Below are positions 36,141 through 45,931 of a stretch of DNA of 64,000 bases, piece by piece. Source of the DNA: an uncultured Cyclobacteriaceae bacterium (lineage in GTDB: Bacteria > Bacteroidota > Bacteroidia > Cytophagales > Cyclobacteriaceae); contig CALSPM010000003.1 of the NCBI GenBank assembly GCA_943788235.1, forward strand, positions 297,501 to 361,500, given 5' to 3'. The notes under the pieces were generated by a model that worked only from the letters and a program-made list of their open reading frames with translations, searched no databases and was not told where the DNA came from. The position numbers and the translations under genes were made by a program. The stretch's first letter is position 1. Every line of letters begins with the position of its first letter.

Positions 36141-37294
36141 AAAAAGGCTGTAAAGATCTGAATGTTTTAGGTACATATCGTATATCAATAATCTTTCCGT
36201 TTTACTCAAAAAGATGTTATCAACGTTATTTATTTCGAGACGTAGGAGAATAGGCTTCAATTCGTTGAAATCGATTATAATGGAATGAAGTAGTGTAAAA
36301 CTTTGAGCACTTAATGTCATTTTTTTGAATCACTGTTGGATTCATTTTGTCGGAGTCTTACGTCACAAGCTTCGGAATGATCAAAATCTTGAATCCAAAT
36401 ATCTTCATCTTGATGGGGAAAATATATTATGAATGATTTGTGAAATTTATTTTGGTAACATAAGTTGGCTGCCAAATGGAACATACAGCTCGATTTATTA
36501 AGAAGCGCTTTGAGACAGGTTCGATGATGCGCTAGCACCCCCCCCTACGGAGAGGTCGGTGCTATTCCTGATAAATAAATTAAATGCTTATGATTACCAT
36601 GAAAAGTCTTAGTATCCAAGCCATATGAAATGCGATTCATTCCAATCATCTCAACCCCTTTTACACCTACTTCGCCTGTATGAGTTGCTGCGATATTTAG
36701 CACAACTTTTCGTATAATCAACAATCACATTTTATAGACTATCCTAAACTGCACTGTTTTGGATATTCAAAGAGGATATCATTTATCTTACTTCATCAAT
36801 ATTTTTACTTTTAAATTCAAACTAGGGAAAAAAATAATGGAGGTTATTCAAAATTCTTGTTCTTGGTGTGTCTCAGATCCATTATTGGGCATGACCGTTC
36901 TCTTATTATTACTCTCTAGCAATAAAAAATTTGGAGTTTCTTCTGTTTTTAAATTTGACGGATGTACCTGAATTGGAAAAAAAATTGAACATTTGGAACC
37001 TATTGTTTATCCTTGGGCTTATTTTCTCTGCTATTTTTTTTACTGTAATGGGTTGAAGTAAAACAAGGAGTTTTAAGTGACCCGGCTCAATTATATTTCG
37101 ATTCAAGTTCTATTTTAATTGAAGGTATATTGCCTGTATCAAGGTTTACAAGGACATTATTAAGGTAAGATGTACTTACTTTCCGATAATTTTTGAAAAT
37201 AATATTTGGTAAACGGTAATATTTACCCAATTTCTTTGCAAAATTCTTTCATTTTTTCTATCTTCTAACACTTCATATATAAATATATACTAAA
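36141..37294. other. 1.15 kb without an intact gene, with degenerate coding-like fragments
   Basis: No complete gene is visible. On plus, 36953-37055 reads LTDVPELEKKLNIWNLLFIL and a further hydrophobic helix before a stop, which looks like the C-terminal end of a decayed membrane protein; upstream MEVIQNSCSWCVSDPLLGM (36837 on) may belong to it. On minus, about 36545-36715 reads VLNIAATHTGEVGVKGVEMI and a stop, then continues at 36317-36538. A run of eight C lies at 36538-36545. I cannot assign families. The CBS gene promoter must lie at the right end. Confidence 0.45.
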
Positions 37295-37753
37295 ATGGTA
37301 AAAAGTTATCGAGGTTTAGAAATGCCCAAAGAGGTTGATAAGCAACAACTTTTAGTTAAGGATTATATGGCAACTAGGTTAATTAAATTTAAACCAGATC
37401 AATCCATCATTGAGGCAATGAATCTATTGTTGAGCAAAAATATTTCAGGGGCACCTGTAATCAATGATCAAAATGAATTGGTTGGAATGATATCAGAATC
37501 AGATTGCATGAAGGAAATCATCAGGGGTAAATACCATAATATGCCCATTGATACAGGTTCCGTTTCATCTTATATGACCGAAGAAGTGGTTTATATAGGT
37601 CCTGAATTGAATATTTTTGAGGTGGCACAGATGTTTCTAGAAAGAACGCTCAGAAGATTTCCTGTCGTTCATATGGGGAAACTGGTTGGACAGATCAGTC
37701 AAAAGGATGTAATCAGAGCATTTAAGAAAGTCAGAAGTAGCACTTGGAGGTAA
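37295..37753 (+). CDS. CBS domain pair protein
   Basis: A 152-residue protein made almost only of two CBS domains: about 20-80 (VKDYMATRLIKFKPDQSIIE ... NELVGMISESDCMKEI) and 90-150 (VSSYMTEEVVYIGPELNIFE ... GKLVGQISQKDVIRAF). Such stand-alone Bateman modules bind adenine nucleotides and control partner enzymes or channels. The partner is unknown. ATG at 37295 is used; a second ATG at 37322 would also keep both domains. A hypothetical gene follows after 27 bases. Confidence 0.88.
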   Translation: MVKSYRGLEMPKEVDKQQLLVKDYMATRLIKFKPDQSIIEAMNLLLSKNISGAPVINDQNELVGMISESDCMKEIIRGKYHNMPIDTGSVSSYMTEEVVYIGPELNIFEVAQMFLERTLRRFPVVHMGKLVGQISQKDVIRAFKKVRSSTWR

Positions 37754-37780
37754 ATATTTTGATTTTTTTTTTGAGATGGG

Positions 37781-38161
37781 TTGGTTCATATCGATCAAAA
37801 TGATAAGTTTGATAAATTATTTGAGTCAATTATGGGATTAGGGAACGCAATTAATAATTTTTCAAACAATGTTAAGTCGGGAATTGATAATTTCTTAAAG
37901 AAATTCAAACCTACCTATTCAGTGAATGCGGTGACTTATTTTGTCATTCCTGGAGCTCCTTTGAAGAAAAGCGTAAATGCCTATCATTTTGGTAAAGGTG
38001 AATTGTCCGAAGCAAAACTCTTTTTTGATCAGGCGTTCCAAAAAACTAAAGAATTGAGTTTAGTACCAGTCGAATTACAGCTCATACAAGGTAAGGAAAA
38101 ATTGATAGATGAGCAAAAGTTGGGGCCGGTAGACATCGTCAAAAGTGCCATTCAGCATTAA
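37781..38161 (+). CDS. Hypothetical protein
   Basis: A 126-residue protein, mostly hydrophilic. It starts at TTG (37781); a stop lies three codons earlier, and the first ATG is at 37832. The N-terminal 45 residues look helical and amphipathic (LFESIMGLGNAINNFSNNV), and the rest could be a small alpha/beta domain (AVTYFVIPGAPLKKSVNAYH). No family is recognised. It probably shares a transcript with the CBS protein. Confidence 0.55.
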   Translation: MVHIDQNDKFDKLFESIMGLGNAINNFSNNVKSGIDNFLKKFKPTYSVNAVTYFVIPGAPLKKSVNAYHFGKGELSEAKLFFDQAFQKTKELSLVPVELQLIQGKEKLIDEQKLGPVDIVKSAIQH

Positions 38162-38229
38162 TAGCTATTTTCTCTTTTTTTAACTAAATACTTTTCCTTT
38201 ACTTTTCTTAGGTTAGAAAAAGTCCAAGA

Positions 38230-39966
38230 TTATATTCTTGCTTGGTAAGTATACAATTCAAAATATCGACCTTGCTTACTTATCAGATTGTCATGTGTGC
38301 CTTTTTCAGCAATCACTCCATCTTCGATCACCAAAATTTGATCAGCTCTTCGTATGGTACTCAGCCTGTGGGCAATGACGAAGGTAGTTCTACCGCCCAT
38401 TAGATTTTCAAGACTTTTTTGAATATATGATTCACTTTCTGTATCTAAATTGGAGGTGGCTTCATCCAAAATCAATATTCTGGGATTGGCTAAGATGGCT
38501 CGAGCAATAGCTATGCGTTGTCGTTGACCTCCTGACAATTTGATTCCGCGTTCGCCGATAACGGTGGCCATACCCTCTTCGAAGCGATCGGTAAATTCGG
38601 TAACATAAGCTGCCTTTACTGCTGCGACTACTTCCGCGTCAGTTGCGTTGGGTCTTGGGAATAAAATATTCTCTTTGATGGTACCTTCAAACAAAAAATC
38701 ATCTTGAAGTACCACACCCAACTGACTCCTAAAGTTTTCCAAGGATATAAGTGAAAGATCATGACCATCAATGGTAATAGTTCCTGCATTTGGAGTAATG
38801 AAACTAGCCGCTAATGCCGCTATGGTTGACTTCCCCGATCCGGAGGATCCTACCAAAGCAGTGACGGATCCAGGTCGTGCGTCAAAGGAGATATCATGGA
38901 GCACCTTTTTTTCTTCCTCATACCCAAAGGTCACGTTACTAAACTGCATATGCCCTTCTATATTCTTGATTTTTTGGGTTCGAATCGAACCATCATCCTC
39001 GGATTCCAAATTCATCAATTCTTCTGTTCTATCGAGTCCAGCAAAAGCTTCGGTGAGTTGACTTCCAATATTGCTCATCTGAACGATCGGAGCAATCATG
39101 AATCCAAGATATAAAGTAAAGGATAAAAATTGACCTATAGTAAGGTCATTGTTCATGATCATGTAACCTCCTATGCCCATAATCCCTGTACTCGAGAGGC
39201 CTAGTAAAAAGGTGGCTGAACTGGTGATAATGCTCGTAGTAGTAAGGCTTTTCTTTACATTTAAAAATAACTTTTCAGTCCCCTCTTCAAAAGATTTAAT
39301 TTCCTGTTTTTCTGCATTAAATCCTTTGATCACACGTACGCCATTCAACGTTTCTGTAAGTCGACCCGTGACCTCTGCATTGATTTTGCCTCTTTCCCGA
39401 AAAACAGGACGAATGTATCCAAAGGCCTTCAATGAGACAACTCCAAAAATCGCGACAGGAACCAGCACATAAACGGTCATCATCGGACTTATCCTAATCA
39501 ATAAGGCTAAGGAAATAAAGGCGGTCAATACGCCTCCAACAAGCTGAACAAGACCTGTTCCTACCAGATTTCGAACCCCTTCAACATCATTCATGATACG
39601 AGAGACTAATTCGCCCGACTTTGTGTTATCAAAAAATCGGATTGGTAAATAGATTACTTTTTTTTGGACTTGAACGCGGAGTTTAGCAATCAGGTGTTGT
39701 GCTTCTACACTTAATATTTTAGTTAATAAAAAGGAGGTAATGGCTTGTATGGTGATGGCTCCAATCACCCATAAAAGTAAGGTCTTTAGCATCTCTATAT
39801 CTTTATTGATGATTACGTCATCCATTAAATACTGACTGGCTCCGGGTAAGACCAAACTAGCAATTCTGCTAAGGATAATTAAAAAAAGGCCTATCAGGAT
39901 AGGTTTTTTTCTGGGCCAAATAATAGTTTTAAAAACGTGATTAAGGGTTACTTTTGATTTTGTCAT
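38230..39966 (-). CDS. ABC transporter, fused permease and ATPase (MsbA/multidrug type)
   Basis: A 578-residue half-transporter. Six membrane helices fill about residues 20-310, followed by an ATPase domain with GSSGSGKST (Walker A), LSGGQRQR (signature), LDEATSNLD (Walker B) and IAHRLST (H-loop). Such proteins act as homodimers exporting lipids or drugs. The frame is open to TTG 39996, but ATG at 39966 (MTKSKVTLNHVFK) is the likely start. The gene is convergent with the hypothetical gene and has its own promoter region to the right. Confidence 0.92.
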   Translation of the reverse strand: MTKSKVTLNHVFKTIIWPRKKPILIGLFLIILSRIASLVLPGASQYLMDDVIINKDIEMLKTLLLWVIGAITIQAITSFLLTKILSVEAQHLIAKLRVQVQKKVIYLPIRFFDNTKSGELVSRIMNDVEGVRNLVGTGLVQLVGGVLTAFISLALLIRISPMMTVYVLVPVAIFGVVSLKAFGYIRPVFRERGKINAEVTGRLTETLNGVRVIKGFNAEKQEIKSFEEGTEKLFLNVKKSLTTTSIITSSATFLLGLSSTGIMGIGGYMIMNNDLTIGQFLSFTLYLGFMIAPIVQMSNIGSQLTEAFAGLDRTEELMNLESEDDGSIRTQKIKNIEGHMQFSNVTFGYEEEKKVLHDISFDARPGSVTALVGSSGSGKSTIAALAASFITPNAGTITIDGHDLSLISLENFRSQLGVVLQDDFLFEGTIKENILFPRPNATDAEVVAAVKAAYVTEFTDRFEEGMATVIGERGIKLSGGQRQRIAIARAILANPRILILDEATSNLDTESESYIQKSLENLMGGRTTFVIAHRLSTIRRADQILVIEDGVIAEKGTHDNLISKQGRYFELYTYQARI

Positions 39967-40155
39967 ATTTTCGAAATAATACAAAAAATGATCCAAATCT
40001 TTTTACTGACAAGATGACCGAAAGAGGATAGATTATGATTTTTTTCAAATAAAAAGATTAGTTTTTTTATATAGATGAATTTTTATCGAAATAAATAGGA
40101 CCGAATGGAATGATTGATTAAGATTTTATTGTTACCTATTTGAAGGCGTGTGTAA

Positions 40156-40839
40156 ACCGTAGTCAGTAGATTAGAGATTTATAATGTTAATACAGATCGA
40201 AGAGAAGTAATTCATGAAGAGGTAGATGCGCTTTTTGAGGCACCTAATTGGAGTCAAGATGGTAAATTTTTGATATATAATCAAGTAGACAATCTTTATA
40301 AATTCGATTCAGATAAAAAAGAAAGGAAAAAATAAATATTGGTTTTGCTCAAGACTGTAATAATGATTATAAGATATCGCCAAATGGAAAAATGTGGGCC
40401 CTTTCAAATAATGATTCAATAAGAGGATCTAGAATTTATAATTTACCTATTGAGGGAGGACTTCCAAATCTGATTATTCGTTCAGTGGGCATCATATTTA
40501 TTTCAATTCTGTCCGGACCGGAAGCATGTAGATTTGGAGAATGGACGCTGATGAATCCAATCACGAACAATTATCTAATGATGGATTTAACCATTGGTTT
40601 CCACACCCCTCACCTGATGGTATCAAAGTTGTGTTTTTATCCTATAAGGATGCTATAGATCCCGGCAGGCATCCCCCATTTAAAAAATGATGCCTAGAAT
40701 TCTAAATCTAGATATAAAAATAATTTATAAGCTTTTTGAATTTTTTGCAGGGCAAAGAACTTTAAATGTCCCCTCGAGGTCACTCGATAGTAAGCGGTTT
40801 GCATTTGTAAGTTATGCTTTGATAGATAATAAAGAATAG
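40156..40839 (+). pseudogene. TolB-like beta-propeller protein gene, broken
   Basis: Fragments of a WD40-like (TolB/PD40) propeller lie in sequence over several frames: REVIHEEVDALFEAPNWSQD (from 40165), then after a shift in the A6 run at 40327-40332 GFAQDCNNDYKISPNGKMWA and SRIYNLPIEGG, then after a shift near 40486 GHHIYFNSVRTGSM, an in-frame TAG (40529-40531) where Gln is expected, and IWRMDADESNHEQLSNDGFN, HWFPHPSPDGIKVVFLSY. A third shift in the A6 run at 40682-40687 leads to GQRTLNVPSRSLDSKRFAFV and a final TAG. At least three indels and one nonsense codon are needed. The intact gene would be about 280-300 codons or longer at the 5' end. Confidence 0.78.
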
Positions 40840-41195
40840 CTTTTTTTAGGCATAGGTTTAGTATAATTAGAAAGCGTCAAAAAAAACGCCAATAGGTACT
40901 TGATCTGATGTTTTATTGAAGTGTATTTTTTGATCTGAAAAAATCTGAAGAACGCTTGTGAGAGCGGCTCATGGACGAGATGATGCATTTCATTTTCTAA
41001 AAGAGGCACAGTATGGTTATACGGATGTCTTTCAGGAGGGGTCTTTAAGAGCTTAGGCGGCCATGACTGTGAATAAACAACACGCCTTTGATTCAATTAT
41101 AAATTTAAGCATATCGATGAGATGGCTCACCATCCGATTGCTTTAAGTATCATTGCGATCATAATACTTCTTTTATATCACCAAGAACTCATCAA
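40840..41195. other. Region between TolB-like pseudogene and glycosyltransferase gene
   Basis: No supported gene. On plus, 40948-41165 contains coding-like words in different frames (RAAHGRDDAFHFLKEAQYGY, AAMTVNKQHAFDSIINLSIS, then a hydrophobic stretch SIIAIIILLLYH), which suggests another decayed gene of unknown family. A 94-codon frame on minus (40812-41096) looks like a shadow of this. Confidence 0.4.
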
Positions 41196-42209
41196 ATGGA
41201 TTCAAAACCGCTCATCTCAATTATAATGGCAGTAAAGGATACCGGTCCTTATTTGTGCGAATGTCTCGATTCCATCCGTAGGCAGACCTACGAAAATTGG
41301 GAACTTATAGCGGTCAATGACCATTCCTCTGATGATTCATGGGAACGATTAAATGATTATGCGCAGCAAGATGGTAGGATTCGAATTTTTCAAAGCAAGG
41401 GTCATAGACTTAATCCGGCCTTAAAAGAAGGATATCAACATTGTCGGGGGACTTTAATCAATCGAATGGATTCTGATGATCGCATGCCACCAGATAAATT
41501 GGAAGCTATGTTTGATGTTTGGGCAGTACATGGGAAAGGCGTGGTTGTCGCCGGGGGAGTGCAGCATTTTGTTGAAAAAGGAACCGTAGGGCCTGGATTT
41601 CAACGATACGACCAATGGCTGAATCAAGTAGCAAAAACGAGTACGCATTACCAAGAGATTTATAAAGAATGTGTAATTCCTTCCCATTGTTGGTTGATTC
41701 ACAAAGAAGATTTTAGTGCTGTGGGCGCTTTTGATCCCGACGTTTATCCGGAAGATTATGATTTATGCTTTAGATTTTATCGTAAGGGCTATAAAATCAT
41801 AGGGATGGATAAAATACTTCATTTTTGGAGGGATCGAGAAGATCGCATTTCTCGGACTTGGACAGTATATAAAGACAATAGATATTTTAAGTTAAAATTG
41901 AAATATTTTTTTGAATTGGATAGAGATTCATCACGACCCTTGGTGGTATGGGGTGCGGGACGTAATGGAAAAGACTTTATAAAGGTCTTAACGAAATATG
42001 AGCAAGAGATTCATTGGGTATGTGATAATAAGCGTAAAATAGGGAAAGAGGTGTTGGGCCACCAAATTTACCATTTTTCATCGATTAAAGGTTTGGACAG
42101 ACCCCAGATTATGGTGGTCATTGCTGTACCTTCGGCTAAGTCAGAAATTGAAAATCACTTCACTCGATGGGATAAAAAACCTGCAGAGGATTTTTGGTTT
42201 TTTGCTTAA
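41196..42209 (+). CDS. Family 2 glycosyltransferase fused to a Rossmann-like C-terminal domain
   Basis: A 337-residue protein. Residues 1-225 are a GT-A domain: [10 protein letters not shown] (Asp in the first motif), the DxD motif RMDSDDR and [13 protein letters not shown], which takes the place of the usual ED catalytic site. Residues about 247-337 form a second domain beginning [17 protein letters not shown], a GxGxxG nucleotide-binding start, followed by [14 protein letters not shown] and VVIAVPSA, like the N-terminal domain of PglD-type proteins. The sugar is unknown. The gene overlaps the 3' end of accC by 4 bases. Confidence 0.87.
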   Translation: MDSKPLISIIMAVKDTGPYLCECLDSIRRQTYENWELIAVNDHSSDDSWERLNDYAQQDGRIRIFQSKGHRLNPALKEGYQHCRGTLINRMDSDDRMPPDKLEAMFDVWAVHGKGVVVAGGVQHFVEKGTVGPGFQRYDQWLNQVAKTSTHYQEIYKECVIPSHCWLIHKEDFSAVGAFDPDVYPEDYDLCFRFYRKGYKIIGMDKILHFWRDREDRISRTWTVYKDNRYFKLKLKYFFELDRDSSRPLVVWGAGRNGKDFIKVLTKYEQEIHWVCDNKRKIGKEVLGHQIYHFSSIKGLDRPQIMVVIAVPSAKSEIENHFTRWDKKPAEDFWFFA

Positions 42210-43549
42210 ATTGATTCGAAATTAAAGGTTTCTAAAAAGGCAGTAGTGAAATTTCCTGACTTGAATTGTTCGTCGTCCATCAGTTTCAAATGGAAGGGAA
42301 TGGTCGTTTCAACACCTTCTATAACCATTTCTTCAAGGGCTCTTTTCATTTTTATCAATGCTTCCTCTCGAGTTTGTGCCGTTACGATGAGTTTGGCAAT
42401 CATGGAATCATAGTGAGGGGGTATGGTGTATCCGGCATAAACATGACTGTCTACCCGTACCCCATGTCCTCCTGGGAAATGTAAATTGGTTATTTTACCT
42501 GGATTAGGTCTGAAGTTTTTTCGTGGATCTTCCGCATTGATACGACATTCAATTGAATGCATTTGAGGGAAATAATTTTCTCCTGAAATGTGAATGCCGG
42601 CAGCTACTTTTATTTGCTCTTTGATCAAATCATAATCTGTGACTTCTTCTGTAATAGGATGTTCTACTTGTATCCGGGTATTCATTTCCATGAAATAAAA
42701 TTTTCCATACTTATCAACCAGAAATTCTACCGTACCGGCTCCCTCATACTTGATGGCTTCAGCTCCTTTAATGGCCGCTTTTCCCATATCTCCTCGAAGT
42801 TTCTTGGTAATGATAGGAGAGGGAGTTTCTTCTACGAGTTTTTGATGCCTTCTTTGAATGGAGCAATCTCGTTCGGATAGGTGGCAGGCCCTACCGGTGG
42901 AATCTCCTATGATTTGAATTTCAATATGCCTCGGTTCTTCTATGAATTTTTCAAGATAAAGGGCATCATTTCCAAAAGCGGCACTGGACTCTTGCTGCGC
43001 ACTGTCCCAAGCATTTTGAAACTCTTGCTCTTTCTTAACCAACCGCATGCCACGTCCACCACCACCTGCTGTGGCTTTGAGCATGATGGGATATCCAATA
43101 TCCTTGGCAATAAGTTTACCCTTTTTTACTGAATCAATGATCCCCACTGATCCAGGAATCGTAGGCACACCTGCGCGTTTCATGGTGTCTTTGGCAGTCG
43201 CCTTATCCCCCATATTATTAATCATATCAGCACTTGCTCCAATGAACTTGATCCTGTACTCTTGACAAACTCTAGAAAATTCAGCATTTTCGGCTAAAAA
43301 CCCATAGCCGGGATGTATAGCATCCGTATTGGTGATTTCAGCTGCTGAAATAATATTTGGAATGTTAAGATAGGAGTCTTTGCTAGGGGCAGCACCGATG
43401 CACACAGCTTCATCCGCAAATCGTACATGTAGGCTTTCTTTATCTGCGATAGAATAGACGGCTACGGTCTTTATACCCATTTCCTTACAAGTTCGAATGA
43501 TTCGAAGTGCAATTTCTCCTCGATTTGCAATAAGAATTTTATGAAACAC
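42206..43549 (-). CDS. accC: Acetyl-CoA carboxylase, biotin carboxylase subunit
   Basis: A 447-residue ATP-grasp enzyme that carboxylates the biotin of AccB. It starts [19 protein letters not shown] and has [13 protein letters not shown], the Gly loop [24 protein letters not shown] and [14 protein letters not shown], all standard active-site segments. Length matches the family. It lies 11 bases after accB in the order fabH-efp-accB-accC. The carboxyltransferase subunits are not in the window. Confidence 0.97.
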   Translation of the reverse strand: MFHKILIANRGEIALRIIRTCKEMGIKTVAVYSIADKESLHVRFADEAVCIGAAPSKDSYLNIPNIISAAEITNTDAIHPGYGFLAENAEFSRVCQEYRIKFIGASADMINNMGDKATAKDTMKRAGVPTIPGSVGIIDSVKKGKLIAKDIGYPIMLKATAGGGGRGMRLVKKEQEFQNAWDSAQQESSAAFGNDALYLEKFIEEPRHIEIQIIGDSTGRACHLSERDCSIQRRHQKLVEETPSPIITKKLRGDMGKAAIKGAEAIKYEGAGTVEFLVDKYGKFYFMEMNTRIQVEHPITEEVTDYDLIKEQIKVAAGIHISGENYFPQMHSIECRINAEDPRKNFRPNPGKITNLHFPGGHGVRVDSHVYAGYTIPPHYDSMIAKLIVTAQTREEALIKMKRALEEMVIEGVETTIPFHLKLMDDEQFKSGNFTTAFLETFNFESI

Positions 43550-43560
43550 AGCTTATTTAT

Positions 43561-44031
43561 TTAAGAAGGATCAATTAAAAATAGAGGTTGGTCATATTCC
43601 ACAGGATTTGCGTTTTCTGCCAATATTTTTACTACTGTACCGGAAACTTCCGATTCTATCTCGTTGAAAAGCTTCATAGCTTCTACCACACATACTGTAT
43701 CTCCGGGCTTAATGACATCTCCCACTTTTAGAAATTCTGGAGATTCGGGATTTGGTGCCATGTAGATGGTTCCAATCATGGGTGATTTGATGGTGATGTA
43801 TTTTTGATCTTCTACCTCTTTGGGCATTGGAGTCAAACCATCGCTCGTGAGTTCAGGAGCTTGTTGGGGTGCAATCTGAGGTAAGGATGGAGCAGGTGAG
43901 AAATGGGGTTGTGAAACGACGTCAGAAGACCGTTTAATTTTGACTTTGAATGTTTCGGTTTCAATGTTTACCTCGTCGAGGCCGGTACTTTTTATATAGT
44001 CGATAAGATCGCGGATTTCTTTTACTTTCAT
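43561..44031 (-). CDS. accB: Biotin carboxyl carrier protein of acetyl-CoA carboxylase
   Basis: A 156-residue carrier. Residues about 40-75 are a Pro/Gln-rich flexible linker, and the C-terminal biotinyl domain has VVEAMKLFNEIES with the biotinylated Lys120, preceded by SPMIGTIY. It passes CO2 from AccC to the carboxyltransferase. It is placed between efp and accC in a conserved minus-strand operon. Confidence 0.96.
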   Translation of the reverse strand: MKVKEIRDLIDYIKSTGLDEVNIETETFKVKIKRSSDVVSQPHFSPAPSLPQIAPQQAPELTSDGLTPMPKEVEDQKYITIKSPMIGTIYMAPNPESPEFLKVGDVIKPGDTVCVVEAMKLFNEIESEVSGTVVKILAENANPVEYDQPLFLIDPS

Positions 44032-44088
44032 CTTTATTTCTGGTCTCTTATTAAATAATTTTTTATTTTCAGGCTAAATCTAGGACAA

Positions 44089-44652
44089 TTATTTGACTCT
44101 TTCGGAGTAGGATCCATTTTTTGTATCCACCTTAATGATTTCATCTTGATTGATAAATAAGGGAACCTGGATGATCGCACCCGTTTCCAATTCCGCTTGT
44201 TTAGTTGCATTCGTGGCCGTATCTCCTTTCAAACCAGGTTCGGTATAAACAATTTTTAAATTCACGTATTGGGGAACTTCAGCCCCTAAAATTTTTTCTT
44301 GTTCAGTGTGTACGAGTACCTCAACTTCTTCTCCATCTTTAAGGAATTGTGGTGCATTGATTAATTTAAAATCAATCGGGATTTGTTCATAGGTCTCTGT
44401 GTGCATGAAGTGATAACCTACGTCATCTTTGTACAGGTATTGGTACTTATGACGTTCTACCCGCGCTGTTGTAATTTTATGACCTGCAGAAAAGGTGTTG
44501 TCAATGACGCGACCGGTGGACAAGCTTTTTAATTTTGTTCTTACAAAAGCAGGTCCCTTACCAGGTTTGACATGTTGAAATTCAACAATTGAAAACAAAT
44601 CATGATTATATTCAATGACTAACCCATTTTTAATATCAGCAGTAGTTGCCAT
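44089..44652 (-). CDS. efp: Elongation factor P
   Basis: A 187-residue EF-P that helps ribosomes through polyproline. Three beta-barrel domains are expected from length. The domain I loop is VKPGKGPAFVRTK, with Lys32 at the tip where other bacteria carry a modification. The C-terminus has GAIIQVPLFINQDEIIKVDT, the EF-P signature. It lies 7 bases after fabH. Confidence 0.97.
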   Translation of the reverse strand: MATTADIKNGLVIEYNHDLFSIVEFQHVKPGKGPAFVRTKLKSLSTGRVIDNTFSAGHKITTARVERHKYQYLYKDDVGYHFMHTETYEQIPIDFKLINAPQFLKDGEEVEVLVHTEQEKILGAEVPQYVNLKIVYTEPGLKGDTATNATKQAELETGAIIQVPLFINQDEIIKVDTKNGSYSERVK

Positions 44653-44659
44653 AATATCC

Positions 44660-45661
44660 TTAATTTTCGGGGCTGTAAGCCCATTTTAAATAAATAGAGG
44701 CCCAAGTAAACCCTCCTCCAAAAGCAGCTAAAATTAAATTGTCTCCTTTTTTAAGTTGTGCTTCATAGTCCCATAAACAAAGGGGAATAGTACCTCCTGT
44801 CGTATTGCCGTACCTAGAAATGTTCATCATGACTTTATCATCTGGAACCTGCATAAGTTTGGCTGTGGCATCGATGATTCTTTTATTGGCTTGATGGGGA
44901 ACTAACCAAGCAATATCTGAGCCCTTTAAATCATTTCTATCCATGATTTCTTTGGCGACCCCCGCCATTTTAGTCACGGCAAATTTAAAAACGGCAGATC
45001 CTTCTTGATAGACATAATGCTCATGGTTTTGGACGGTGCCGAGACTAGCTGGATAGCGGCTTCCTCCCGCCTTGATATTTAGATATTGCTCTCCAGAACC
45101 ATCAGATTTTAAAATAGCATCTTGGATACCTAAATCCTCATGATTGGATTCGAGCAGGGCAGCCCCAGCTCCATCTCCAAAGATGATGCAAGTGGTGCGG
45201 TCTTTGTAATCTAAAATAGATGACATCTTATCGGCACCAATGACAATTATTTTTTTATGCGAACCCGATTCAATAAATTTAGCACCTGTACTCAGGGCGA
45301 ATAAAAAGCCAGAACAGGCCGCAGCAAGGTCAAAACCGAAGGCATTTTTCGCTCCTACCTTCTGAGCGATGAGATTAGAAGTAGCAGGGAACGTCAAATC
45401 GGGCGTAATCGTGGCACAAATGATCGCGTCAATTTCCTCAGGGGCTGTCTTGGTTTTTTGGAGAAGCCCTTTGACAGCTTCTACGGCCATAATGGAGACG
45501 CCTTTGCCGGAACCCTTCAGGATTCGCCTTTCTTTGATTCCTGTTCTGCTTACGATCCATTCATCGTTAGTATCCACCATTGTCGCCAATTCATCATTGG
45601 TCAGCACATAGTCGGGGACATAACCGTTGATACCGGTGATAGCAGCCGTGATTTTTGACAT
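44660..45661 (-). CDS. fabH: Beta-ketoacyl-ACP synthase III
   Basis: A 333-residue condensing enzyme that starts fatty acid synthesis from acetyl-CoA and malonyl-ACP. The catalytic triad is visible: Cys116 in AAACSGFLFA, His256 in VPHQANKRI and Asn286 in YGNTTGGTIPL. The last motif has Gly-Gly where Ala-Ala or Ser-Ala is more common. It shares an operon with efp, accB and accC. Confidence 0.95.
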   Translation of the reverse strand: MSKITAAITGINGYVPDYVLTNDELATMVDTNDEWIVSRTGIKERRILKGSGKGVSIMAVEAVKGLLQKTKTAPEEIDAIICATITPDLTFPATSNLIAQKVGAKNAFGFDLAAACSGFLFALSTGAKFIESGSHKKIIVIGADKMSSILDYKDRTTCIIFGDGAGAALLESNHEDLGIQDAILKSDGSGEQYLNIKAGGSRYPASLGTVQNHEHYVYQEGSAVFKFAVTKMAGVAKEIMDRNDLKGSDIAWLVPHQANKRIIDATAKLMQVPDDKVMMNISRYGNTTGGTIPLCLWDYEAQLKKGDNLILAAFGGGFTWASIYLKWAYSPEN

Positions 45662-45721
45662 ATATCGTATGATCTGCTAATTGAATCAAAATGGATGATT
45701 CGAAGCTAGACCGCTCAATCT

Positions 45722-45913
45722 CTAAGCTAAAACTTCTTTTTCAATAACTACCTTTCCTTTGTAATAAAGTTTACCCTCATGCCAAAAGGCACGATGGGGC
45801 AAATGGGCTTCTCCCGTGGTTGGACAGATAATGTAATTTTTTGGAGAAGCTTTTATATGGGTTCTTCTCTTGTCTCTTCTTGTTTTCGAAATTTTTCGTT
45901 TTGGATGCGCCAT
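45722..45913 (-). CDS. rpmF: 50S ribosomal protein L32
   Basis: A 63-residue basic ribosomal protein. [19 protein letters not shown] is the typical N-terminus of L32, and [14 protein letters not shown] follows. Only one Cys is present in the region where many bacterial L32 proteins have a zinc ribbon, so this is the zinc-free form. It lies 18 bases after the DUF177 gene, the usual pairing. Confidence 0.96.
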   Translation of the reverse strand: MAHPKRKISKTRRDKRRTHIKASPKNYIICPTTGEAHLPHRAFWHEGKLYYKGKVVIEKEVLA

Positions 45914-45931
45914 GGTGTATTAATTATTAGA

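Noticed and set aside
36538..36545. C8 homopolymer as a phase-variable tract
   Set aside because: No intact reading frame spans it, so switching of a gene cannot be argued; the nearby minus frame also has a stop at the tract.
40812..41096. 94-codon minus-strand frame before the glycosyltransferase gene
   Set aside because: Codon use and content look like non-coding DNA; the plus strand has better coding-like fragments in the same place.
25843..41195. Whole broken-gene stretch as a genomic island or prophage
   Set aside because: No integrase, transposase, att-like repeats or phage genes were seen, and housekeeping-type genes are interspersed.
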